Source: Cellvibrionales bacterium UBA1969 (lineage in GTDB: Bacteria; Pseudomonadota; Gammaproteobacteria; Pseudomonadales; UBA7434). From it: a stretch of DNA of 5,962 bases. The notes beneath the pieces were generated by a model. That model did not search any database. It was not told the origin of the DNA and saw only the letters and a list, made by a program, of their open reading frames with translations. Each line of letters starts with the position of its first letter. The first letter of the stretch is position 1. The stretch is from contig DDDX01000033.1 of the NCBI GenBank assembly GCA_002339085.1, forward strand, positions 70,519-76,480, in the 5' to 3' direction. Shown here piece after piece: positions 1-5,668 of this stretch. Made by a program: the position numbers and the translations under genes.

Positions 1-1
1 G

Positions 2-190
2 GGTATTCTCGCCTCGTATATACTATTAGGCAAGCCGATTCATAATGCGTCAACTGATGGTATAGCTATTCTAGGGCTAGCCTTACTGCTTGTATTCGTC
101 GTTGCCTATGTTTTGATTCGTTTTATTGACCGGCCGACACAAAATTTGCGTAGTACTATTAAAAACCAGCTCGTATTAAAAGACACCTAG
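2..190 (+). CDS. C-terminal fragment of a membrane protein, probably an acyltransferase-3 family O-acyltransferase (5' end outside window)
   Basis: Reading from base 2 gives 62 uninterrupted codons ending in TAG at 188-190, with no start codon needed because the gene enters from the left. The fragment has a polar turn, then one strongly hydrophobic stretch (about residues 21-39, IAILGLALLLVFVVAYVLI), then a basic cytoplasmic-type tail beginning RFIDRPTQNLR. A last transmembrane helix followed by a (I/F)-(E/D)-(R/K)-P and a basic tail is typical of the C-terminus of acyltransferase-3 (OafA/YrhL-type) integral membrane proteins, which O-acylate surface sugars or lipids. That family assignment rests only on this short tail and is tentative; another polytopic membrane protein is possible. 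The following thioesterase begins 22 nt downstream, so the two may be co-transcribed. Confidence 0.55.
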   Translation, partial: GILASYILLGKPIHNASTDGIAILGLALLLVFVVAYVLIRFIDRPTQNLRSTIKNQLVLKDT

Positions 191-201
191 CAGTATAATG
201 C

Positions 202-207
202 AGGAGA
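202..207 (+). promoter_or_regulatory. Shine-Dalgarno AGGAGA that decides the thioesterase start
   Basis: AGGAGA at 202-207 lies 5 nt before the ATG at 213. The alternative in-frame ATG at 198 would place this purine run inside the coding sequence and has no comparable ribosome binding site of its own, so 213 is preferred. Confidence 0.7.
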
Positions 208-212
208 AGATT

Positions 213-650
213 ATGGTTAAAGATACTCATTTTACTGCTTTAGAAAAAATGTATCTTATTGCGCCTGTTAATGATTTTTATCAGCCGAGTATTGATATTT
301 CATCGGGCCAGGCCGAAATTAGTATTGCGGTTGAGCCTAAATATTGCCATACAGCAGGCGCTGTTCACGGCTCGGTATATTTTCATTTGTTAGACAGCGC
401 GGCTTTTTTCGCTGCGAACTCACTCGAGCGTGATTATTTTGTGTTAACGAGCTCGTTTACAACTTACCTTACTCGACCGGTGTCTGAGGGTGCTATGCGA
501 GCTATCGGCAAAGTGGTTAATGAAACGAAGTCGCAATTTATCGTAGAGTCCATCGCCTTTAATGCAGAGAATAAGGAAATTGCACGCGGTAGCGGTATTT
601 TTGTTCTTGGTAAAACACGATTAAGTGATGTGCCAGGCTATGCTATTTAA
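213..650 (+). CDS. PaaI-like hotdog-fold acyl-CoA thioesterase
   Basis: The gene encodes 145 residues, the usual length of a single hotdog domain. Such proteins act in the cytoplasm as homo-oligomers and hydrolyse acyl- or aryl-CoA thioesters. The hotdog signature is visible at residues 52-69: His52-Gly53-Ser54, then Asp61 on the central helix, then Ala-Ala-Asn69, comparable to the HGG...D...A pattern of PaaI-type enzymes in which the helix Asp and the preceding His-Gly shape the active site. The third position is Ser rather than the commoner Gly. The rest is an alternating beta-sheet pattern (residues about 80-138) ending in GSGIFVLGK, as expected for the last strands. An upstream in-frame ATG at 198 would add five residues, but AGGAGA at 202-207 favours 213. 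The substrate cannot be predicted. The gene sits 22 nt after the membrane acyltransferase-like gene and is separated from umuD by an SOS operator, so it is unlikely to belong to the SOS operon. Confidence 0.85.
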   Translation: MVKDTHFTALEKMYLIAPVNDFYQPSIDISSGQAEISIAVEPKYCHTAGAVHGSVYFHLLDSAAFFAANSLERDYFVLTSSFTTYLTRPVSEGAMRAIGKVVNETKSQFIVESIAFNAENKEIARGSGIFVLGKTRLSDVPGYAI

Positions 651-653
651 CGC

Positions 654-683
654 TTGCTATTCTGAGCGCTTTTTCTATATACT
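654..683 (+). promoter_or_regulatory. Possible sigma70 promoter for umuDC, overlapping the LexA box
   Basis: A -35-like TTGCTA (654-659, four of six matches) and a -10-like TATACT (678-683, five of six) are separated by 18 bp. The -10 runs into the LexA operator, so repressor binding would occlude RNA polymerase, as in classical SOS promoters. An alternative reading uses the TATAAG at 706-711 as the -10 with a poor -35 inside the operator. Either way the operator overlaps or abuts the promoter. The exact start of transcription is inferred. Confidence 0.4.
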
Positions 684-699
684 GTATACATATACAGTA
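680..699 (+). promoter_or_regulatory. LexA binding site (SOS box) controlling umuDC
   Basis: The 20-mer TACTGTATACATATACAGTA contains CTGT-N8-ACAG and differs from the E. coli SOS consensus TACTGTATATATATACAGTA at one central base only. The symmetry extends one base further on each side (679-700), giving two perfect 10-bp arms around two central mismatched bases. It lies 52 bp before the umuD start codon. This is a textbook operator for the gammaproteobacterial type of LexA and predicts induction of umuDC by DNA damage. Confidence 0.95.
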
Positions 700-751
700 T
701 TTAAATATAAGCCTTTGCGCTCAGGATGTCAGGTCAGCCCTTATTACGCTC

Positions 752-1186
752 ATGAAAGTCACAATATTAGAAGCCAGTAAAAACTCACAAACTATTGATA
801 TACCACTGTATTCATCCAGTGTCCAAGCCGGCTTTCCCAGTCCCGCTGATGATTATATCGAAGCAAAAATAGATCTGAATAGGCATGTTATTAAGCGCCC
901 AGCCGCTACTTTTTTTGCGCGTGCTAATGGCAGTTCGATGATGCAAATAGGAATTCTAGACGGTGACTTAATGGTGGTTGACCGTTCGGTTAAGCCTGAG
1001 CAGGGGGCGGTGGTGATTGCACTCATTGATGGCGAAATGACCTGTAAGATATTCGATAAACACCGTAAGCGTCTGTTGTCAGCGAATGATCAGTTTCCAC
1101 CGATTGCAATTGCAGATGAAACAGAATTATTTATCGAGGGTGTAGTCACTCATTCATTGCGTTACCATTATGTACGCATTAGTTGA
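752..1186 (+). CDS. umuD: UmuD, self-cleaving subunit of DNA polymerase V
   Basis: This 144-residue protein belongs to the LexA/UmuD S24 peptidase family. On RecA-ssDNA filaments UmuD cuts off its own N-terminal arm to give UmuD', which pairs with UmuC to form the translesion polymerase Pol V. Visible features are the cleavage bond Ala26-Gly27 in VQAGFPSP, the nucleophile Ser62 in NGSSM, the DGDLMVVDR strand at 70-78, and the general base Lys99 in EMTCK. These align with E. coli Cys24-Gly25, Ser60 and Lys97, so the protein should be active. The start is ATG 752. No in-frame ATG, GTG or TTG lies between the LexA box and this codon, and the Shine-Dalgarno is weak (nearest AGG at 731-733, too far upstream). 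Its 3' end overlaps umuC by 17 nt. Regulation is by the LexA box at 680-699. Confidence 0.96.
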   Translation: MKVTILEASKNSQTIDIPLYSSSVQAGFPSPADDYIEAKIDLNRHVIKRPAATFFARANGSSMMQIGILDGDLMVVDRSVKPEQGAVVIALIDGEMTCKIFDKHRKRLLSANDQFPPIAIADETELFIEGVVTHSLRYHYVRIS

Positions 1187-2420
1187 TGCCAACAGTTTTT
1201 ATGCCAGCTGCGAACAAGTCTTTAGACCTGAGCTGCGCGATCAGCCGGTGGTGGTACTAAGCAATAACGATGGCTGTATTGTTGCCCGCAGCCGTGCTGC
1301 AAAGGCGCTAAAAATTCCCGATTTACAACCTTATTTTAAAATAAAGCCTTTACTCGCGAAGCATCAAGTGCATGTTTTTAGTAGCAACTATGAATTGTAT
1401 GCTGATTTGTCCAGCCGAGTAGTGGCAGTGCTAGAAGAGTTTGCGCCGCAGTTAGAAGTGTACTCGATTGATGAGAGTTTTTTGTGTTTCGATGGCCTTT
1501 CAGTTGATTGGCGGGCCTATGGCTTGCAGATCAAGCAGCGCTTATGGCGAGATGTTCGCATGCCGGTATGCGTAGGCATGGGGCAAACGAAAACCTTAGC
1601 TAAGCTAGCTAATCATATCGCGAAAAAATCAGCAAAGCTGGAAGGAGTTTGTATTTTACATGCGGGTGATGATTGGGATGCAGTATTTAAGAAGTTAGCC
1701 GTAGAGACAATATGGGGCGTGGGTAGGCGATTAGCAAAGCGATTAAATCGGCTTCATTTATACTCTGTTTATGACCTTAAAATGGCGAATTCTAAACACA
1801 TACGGCGTCAATTTGGTGTGACGCTCGAAAGAACAGTTGTAGAGTTAAATGGCGAGCGCTGTGTAAATATTGATACTCAGCCCAATCATAAAAAGCAAAT
1901 CTACTCGACTCGTTCCTTTGGTCAAAAAATCCAACAGCTTTCAGATTTACAACAGGCGATTAGCCAGTACGCGAGCATCGCCGCTGTTAAATTGCGAAAA
2001 CAAAATAGTGTGGTGAAAACTATTGTTGTTTTCATCCAAACATCACGATTTATTGACGATGCCTATTCAAATACGATAACTATTGCGTTGACGCATGCTA
2101 CTAATGACACTCGCACTATCATTGCGGCCGCGAAGCAGGGGATAGCGCGGTTGTATCGACCGGGTCTTGCTTATGCCAAGGCTGGTATCGGTTTAATCGA
2201 GCTGAGTGACGCATCGTCGGTACAGTTGAGTCTTTTTAATCGATACCAATCGACTAAATCACTAAAGCTGATGGCGGTGGTTGATAAGCTAAATTGCCAG
2301 CAAAAGCAGGTCTTTTTTGCCAGCAGTGGTATTAATCCTTTCTGGCGAATGCGTCGGCAAATGAAGTCTCCGTCTTATACTACGAACATAGAAGAAATCC
2401 CTGTGATAAAAATAAGCTAG
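1170..2420 (+). CDS. umuC: UmuC, catalytic subunit of error-prone DNA polymerase V (Y family)
   Basis: The 416-residue length is close to E. coli UmuC (422). The Y-family palm/finger region shows MYALVDANSFYASCE at 1-15, with metal ligand Asp6 and steric-gate Tyr11, and YSIDESF at 98-104, with catalytic Asp101 and Glu102. A helix-hairpin-helix thumb segment includes WGVG at 182-185. The little-finger domain covers roughly 240-345. The beta-clamp binding motif is QLSLF at 352-356. The C-terminal block (about 365-416) ends in the SPSYTT...EEIPVIK pattern of the DUF4113 tail found in UmuC proteins. With UmuD' it copies past DNA lesions at the cost of mutations. Start ATG 1170 matches the family N-terminus exactly but has no Shine-Dalgarno and lies inside umuD, so its translation is probably coupled to that of umuD. 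All key residues are present and no frameshift is seen. Confidence 0.96.
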   Translation: MYALVDANSFYASCEQVFRPELRDQPVVVLSNNDGCIVARSRAAKALKIPDLQPYFKIKPLLAKHQVHVFSSNYELYADLSSRVVAVLEEFAPQLEVYSIDESFLCFDGLSVDWRAYGLQIKQRLWRDVRMPVCVGMGQTKTLAKLANHIAKKSAKLEGVCILHAGDDWDAVFKKLAVETIWGVGRRLAKRLNRLHLYSVYDLKMANSKHIRRQFGVTLERTVVELNGERCVNIDTQPNHKKQIYSTRSFGQKIQQLSDLQQAISQYASIAAVKLRKQNSVVKTIVVFIQTSRFIDDAYSNTITIALTHATNDTRTIIAAAKQGIARLYRPGLAYAKAGIGLIELSDASSVQLSLFNRYQSTKSLKLMAVVDKLNCQQKQVFFASSGINPFWRMRRQMKSPSYTTNIEEIPVIKIS

Positions 2421-2536
2421 CAAAGGTGAGGTCTTAATAAAAAATGAAGGCTCGCTTGTTAAACTATACTTAATGATGCCTATAGGAATCGTGAGCCACT
2501 CAGCGGTTATATCTAGCTAAAGATTAACAAAATGAT

Positions 2537-2549
2537 AAATTGCCAATTT
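2537..2549. repeat. Short perfect dyad AAATTG-C-CAATTT, possible operator
   Basis: Two 6-bp inverted arms flank one central base. The dyad lies 20 bp upstream of the putative -35 of the P450 promoter, a position that suits an activator or a co-binding repressor. It is AT-rich and short, so chance occurrence is quite possible and no regulator gene is visible in the window. Confidence 0.25.
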
Positions 2550-2569
2550 GAACTTCTAATCATGCTAGC

Positions 2570-2597
2570 TTGGGATGAATAATCCGCGTAATATAAT
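2570..2597 (+). promoter_or_regulatory. Probable sigma70 promoter of the P450 gene
   Basis: A perfect -10 hexamer TATAAT (2592-2597) is preceded after 16 bp by TTGGGA (2570-2575), which matches TTGACA at four of six positions. Transcription would begin near 2604, leaving a leader of roughly 45 nt before the ATG at 2650. The region is AT-rich, which raises the chance of a fortuitous -10, but the position just before a new functional gene group supports it. Confidence 0.45.
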
Positions 2598-2639
2598 CCA
2601 ATTATTTATTCTGCAGTATAAGTAAGTGTAAAGTTTATT

Positions 2640-2643
2640 GGAG
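2640..2643 (+). promoter_or_regulatory. Shine-Dalgarno GGAG that decides the P450 start
   Basis: GGAG at 2640-2643 stands 6 nt before ATG 2650. A TTG at 2638 is in frame and would add four residues (M-E-P-I), but it overlaps this ribosome binding site, so ATG 2650 is chosen. Confidence 0.75.
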
Positions 2644-2649
2644 CCAATT

Positions 2650-3894
2650 ATGTCAAAATGTCCATTTCACAATGTCCGCGATCCAGACTTTTATACCTCA
2701 GGCCACCATCAAGAAAAATTGGTTGAAATGAGGGCCGCTGCTGATGCGCCAATTGTTAAAGTGGAAGATCCAATTCGAGGCGAGCCTTATTGGGTAGTCA
2801 TGAATCGAACGGCTTCAGATTATATTTGTAAGCACCCGCTAATTTTTTCTAGCGAAGAAAAATCCTGTATTCCAAAAGAATTTGATGAGTTTGCTTTAGA
2901 GCAGCAGAAACTTATGTTGGTCAATATGGATCCGCCACATCACCAGAAGTATCGGCGGATAGCTCGAAATGCCTTTACTCCTCGTGCTGTAGAAGCATAC
3001 CACGAAATATTTAAGGTTTATGCGAAGCAGATTGTTGATGTTATCGCGAGTAAGGGAAAGTGTGAATTCATAACCGATGTCGCAGCTGAACTACCACTGA
3101 TGGCGATATTGGATATGATGAGCGTGCCGAAGGAGGATAGAAAAAAAGTCTTTACTTGGACTAACGAAATGTTCTTTCAAGATGACGAAGATATTGGTGG
3201 TGAGGACGCAGAAGCTAAAGCTATGGAGGCTTCTGCAAATATTTATCTTTATGCTGGTGAGCTAGCAAAGAAACATGCAGAAAGTCCATTAAATAATATC
3301 GTTGGTGCTTTGTTAGATGGCAAAGTAAATAATGAGTTTTTAACAGAAGATGAGTTCCAAGCTTTCTTTTTGATGTTAATAGCTGCGGGCAACGAGAGTA
3401 CTCGATCAGTAACGGCTCACGGGATGCGGTTATTAATAGAAAATCCAGATCAACTTCAGAAATTAATTGATGATCCTGAATTAATTCCTGATGCCTGTGA
3501 GGAAATGCTCCGATACAATCCAGCCTTCATTCAGATGCAACGATATGTAATGGAAGATACTGAATATGAAGGGGTTGAGATGAAAAAAGGTGACTTAGTG
3601 ATGTTGAATTGGCACATTATCAACATGGATGCTGATTTATTTGAATCGCCTTTAGACTTTAATGTAACTCGAGCACAAGACATCGCCTTGCATCGCGAGC
3701 ATCGAGCCTTCGGTAATGGAGAGCATTTTTGTTTGGGAGCACATTTGGCAAGGCTTGAGTTACAAATAATGTTTAAAGAGCTTTTGCCTCGCTTGCGAAA
3801 TCCAGAATTTGCGAAGCCTGTTCAATATGTGCGTGATAATCTGGTCAATGGCATTAAAGAAATGTACATTACTTTTGATCCAGAGGTTGCATGA
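2650..3894 (+). CDS. Cytochrome P450 monooxygenase (soluble, bacterial class; CYP125/CYP142-like motifs)
   Basis: This 414-residue protein has no N-terminal membrane anchor, as usual for bacterial P450s. P450s insert one oxygen atom of O2 into a substrate C-H bond using electrons from a redox partner, typically a ferredoxin and its reductase; none is encoded here. Visible motifs: the C-helix segment MDPPHHQKYRRIARNAFTPRAV; the I-helix AGNEST (246-251), in which Glu249 and Ser250 take the places of the acid-alcohol pair; the K-helix ExxR as Glu285-Met-Leu-Arg288; and the heme loop FGNGEHFCLG (354-363) with Cys361 as thiolate ligand. The AGNE(T/S)TR and C-terminal NGIKEM patterns recall CYP125/CYP142-type steroid- or terpene-acting P450s, but the substrate is not determined. 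The N-terminus begins MSKCPFH, a Cys-Pro motif. The next gene follows after 80 bp and may be on the same transcript. Confidence 0.95.
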   Translation: MSKCPFHNVRDPDFYTSGHHQEKLVEMRAAADAPIVKVEDPIRGEPYWVVMNRTASDYICKHPLIFSSEEKSCIPKEFDEFALEQQKLMLVNMDPPHHQKYRRIARNAFTPRAVEAYHEIFKVYAKQIVDVIASKGKCEFITDVAAELPLMAILDMMSVPKEDRKKVFTWTNEMFFQDDEDIGGEDAEAKAMEASANIYLYAGELAKKHAESPLNNIVGALLDGKVNNEFLTEDEFQAFFLMLIAAGNESTRSVTAHGMRLLIENPDQLQKLIDDPELIPDACEEMLRYNPAFIQMQRYVMEDTEYEGVEMKKGDLVMLNWHIINMDADLFESPLDFNVTRAQDIALHREHRAFGNGEHFCLGAHLARLELQIMFKELLPRLRNPEFAKPVQYVRDNLVNGIKEMYITFDPEVA

Positions 3895-3965
3895 TTATTT
3901 AATCTTAGAGATTCTTAATGGCAGACCACCATTATTTTAGTATTGAATTTTATTGATGATGAGTT

Positions 3966-3969
3966 GAGG
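3966..3969 (+). promoter_or_regulatory. Shine-Dalgarno GAGG supporting a GTG start
   Basis: GAGG at 3966-3969 is 5 nt before GTG 3975. An in-frame TGA at 3960-3962 closes the frame just upstream, so 3975 is the first available start. Later candidates (GTG 3993, TTG 3999) lack such a site. Confidence 0.65.
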
Positions 3970-3974
3970 TTTTT

Positions 3975-5666
3975 GTGAGAAGTTCGACCAAAGTGCCATT
4001 GAGTAAGATCCGCCAGCCATATAAAAATTTCATAAATAGTAACTTTTCAAGATATTGTTATACCATTAAATTATTTTTTTTAACTGTTTCTATCAATATC
4101 CAACCGGCTGTAGCCAATCCTTGCACTCAAGATATATCTAATATCGATCCTCTGCCTCTTGTGAACGGTTGGGGTTTAAATCAGAAAAATCATCGGTATG
4201 TAAAATCGAGCTCGGCTGTTATTACTCCTGATGTGTTAAATGATTTAACCGTTAAGTGGGTTTTCGCTATTGCTGATACAGATGCACCTCACACCCAACC
4301 CCTGATTACCCCAAATACCGTTGTCATCGGTGATGGCTCTGGCGGTGTTTATGCCCTAGATCGAGATAGTGGTTGCGAGCGTTGGCGATTTGATGCTGGC
4401 AGCGTGGTACGAACAGCATTACGTTATATTGAAACCGACAATCATCACTTGATAAGCTTTGGCACGCTAGAAGCTGACGTATTTGCCATTGATTTGATGA
4501 CAGGCGAGCAACGTTGGCGCATTAAAGTAGACAAACATCCACAAGCAATGGTAACTGGCTCGAGCGTGGATCATAACGGCATTATTTATCAGCCCATCTC
4601 ATCTTGGGAGGTTTTTTGGGCATTGAACCCTTTTTATAGCTGTTGTGACTTCAGAAGTTCGATTGTCGCTATAGATGCCTTAACGGGTGAAATATTATGG
4701 CGTAGCTATACCATTGACGAGCCAGCTAAAGTTACTAAACCAAGACTTATTTTTGGTGATAGAAGAGGGCCGTCGGGTGCGCCTGTGTGGTCTCAACCAA
4801 CCCTTGATGTAAAAAGAAATCGTTTATATGTAGGAACTGGTGAGAACTATTCCGCGCCTGTAACTGATACCAGTGATGCCATCATGGCATTTGATCTTAG
4901 TACTGGTGAGAGACTATGGAGTCAGCAATTTTTAGCTGGCGATGCATGGACGGCAGCTTGCGCTTCACCCTTAGATGCGAATTGTCCTGAAGAGGATGGC
5001 CCCGATTTAGATTTCGGTGCGCCACCCATTTTGGTTAACCTCGATAATAAAGATTATATTTTAGCAGGACAGAAGAGTGGCGATGTTTATGCCCTAGATC
5101 CTGATAACAATGGGCAGACTCTTTGGGCTTATAAGGCAAGTAATGGCGGCATGGCAGGTGGCGTGCATTTTGGTATGGCTATTGATCAGGCTCGAGGTGC
5201 TTTATATGTTCCTATAAGTGATCGCGACGTAGGAATTATTGGTGAGAATCCGCCAGGCACTCCAAAACCTTCTTTACATGCCATCGACATCGCTTCGGGA
5301 AGCCCTCTATGGACAGTTCCTGCGCCAGGTGATTGCCTTGATCCTAAAAATAGTAAACCAATAAAAAATTGTCACGTAGGCTTATCTGCCGCTGTGACGG
5401 TTACTGATGACATTATATTTGCGCCATCGCTTGATGGTTATCTTTATGCATTTTCATCAAAAAACGGTGAGCTTCTGTGGTCTTACGATACAGTTCGTGA
5501 CTTTGAAGCAGTCAATGAACTTGAGGCATCGGGAGGCGCGATTGATCTTGGTGGTGTGTATCTTGATGGCGGTCAGCTATTCGTCAGTTCGGGCTATGGC
5601 CAAATGGGCCAATTACCTGGAAATGCCTTTATCGTTATGGATGTTCAAGCTGAGGAGCAACCATAG
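3975..5666 (+). CDS. Exported PQQ-binding beta-propeller dehydrogenase, polyvinyl-alcohol-dehydrogenase-like, without cytochrome c domain
   Basis: This 563-residue protein has a hydrophobic segment (about 32-42) after a long basic N-region, then PAVA with likely signal cleavage after Ala47, pointing to the periplasm. Eight W-type propeller repeats of the form (V/I)-x-A-(I/L/F)-D-x-x-(T/S)-G-x-x-x-W can be followed, near residues 125-137, 169-181, 230-242, 302-315, 370-384, 434-446 and 489-502, with a degenerate last strand at 551-557. The family is indicated by the YSCCDFRSS block with vicinal Cys223-Cys224, by GPSGAPVWSQPTLD, by YVGTGENYSAP (285-295), and by GPDLDFGAP. Adjacent cysteines form a disulfide next to PQQ in quinoprotein alcohol dehydrogenases. 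Such enzymes oxidise secondary or polymeric alcohols to ketones. Known cytochrome-type PVA dehydrogenases carry a heme-c domain, but no CxxCH occurs here, so an external electron acceptor is needed. The downstream flavoprotein gene starts 2 nt after its stop. Confidence 0.85.
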   Translation: MRSSTKVPLSKIRQPYKNFINSNFSRYCYTIKLFFLTVSINIQPAVANPCTQDISNIDPLPLVNGWGLNQKNHRYVKSSSAVITPDVLNDLTVKWVFAIADTDAPHTQPLITPNTVVIGDGSGGVYALDRDSGCERWRFDAGSVVRTALRYIETDNHHLISFGTLEADVFAIDLMTGEQRWRIKVDKHPQAMVTGSSVDHNGIIYQPISSWEVFWALNPFYSCCDFRSSIVAIDALTGEILWRSYTIDEPAKVTKPRLIFGDRRGPSGAPVWSQPTLDVKRNRLYVGTGENYSAPVTDTSDAIMAFDLSTGERLWSQQFLAGDAWTAACASPLDANCPEEDGPDLDFGAPPILVNLDNKDYILAGQKSGDVYALDPDNNGQTLWAYKASNGGMAGGVHFGMAIDQARGALYVPISDRDVGIIGENPPGTPKPSLHAIDIASGSPLWTVPAPGDCLDPKNSKPIKNCHVGLSAAVTVTDDIIFAPSLDGYLYAFSSKNGELLWSYDTVRDFEAVNELEASGGAIDLGGVYLDGGQLFVSSGYGQMGQLPGNAFIVMDVQAEEQP

Positions 5667-5668
5667 GC

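Larger units (their letters stand above)
2421..2637 (+). other. Intergenic region between umuC and the P450 gene
   Basis: These 217 bp hold no convincing gene. The 3' part is AT-rich and carries the putative P450 promoter (2570-2597) and a 13-bp dyad (2537-2549). No strong hairpin followed by a T-run is seen after umuC, so an intrinsic terminator could not be identified. The P450 gene appears to start a new transcription unit here. Confidence 0.6.

Noticed and set aside
198..212. Upstream ATG 198 as thioesterase start
   Set aside because: AGGAGA at 202-207 would then be inside the coding region; the ATG at 213 has ideal spacing from it.
651..674. CGCT-(10 nt)-AGCG stem followed by CTTTTTC after the thioesterase gene, considered as a terminator
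   Set aside because: The stem is only 4 bp with a large loop; the T-run is suggestive but not enough for a call.
2449..2497. GGCTCGC ... GTGAGCC inverted repeat after umuC, considered as a terminator
   Set aside because: The loop is about 35 nt, the stem has a G-U wobble, and no T-run follows, so it does not look like an intrinsic terminator.
2473..2520. A 15-residue open frame between umuC and the P450 gene
   Set aside because: No Shine-Dalgarno, no recognisable sequence, and of a length expected by chance.
2638..2649. TTG 2638 as P450 start
   Set aside because: It overlaps the GGAG ribosome binding site of ATG 2650 and is a rarer start codon.
3916..3938. TAATGG-(7 nt)-CCATTA hairpin followed by TTTT after the P450 gene, considered as a terminator
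   Set aside because: The 6-bp stem has only two GC pairs and the T-run is four bases, so it is too weak to call; read-through into the quinoprotein gene remains likely.
3975..5666. Search for a heme-c motif in the quinoprotein, using its C-terminal Cys residues
   Set aside because: The Cys-His near the end (NCHVG) lacks the preceding CxxC spacing, so no CxxCH heme-c site is present.
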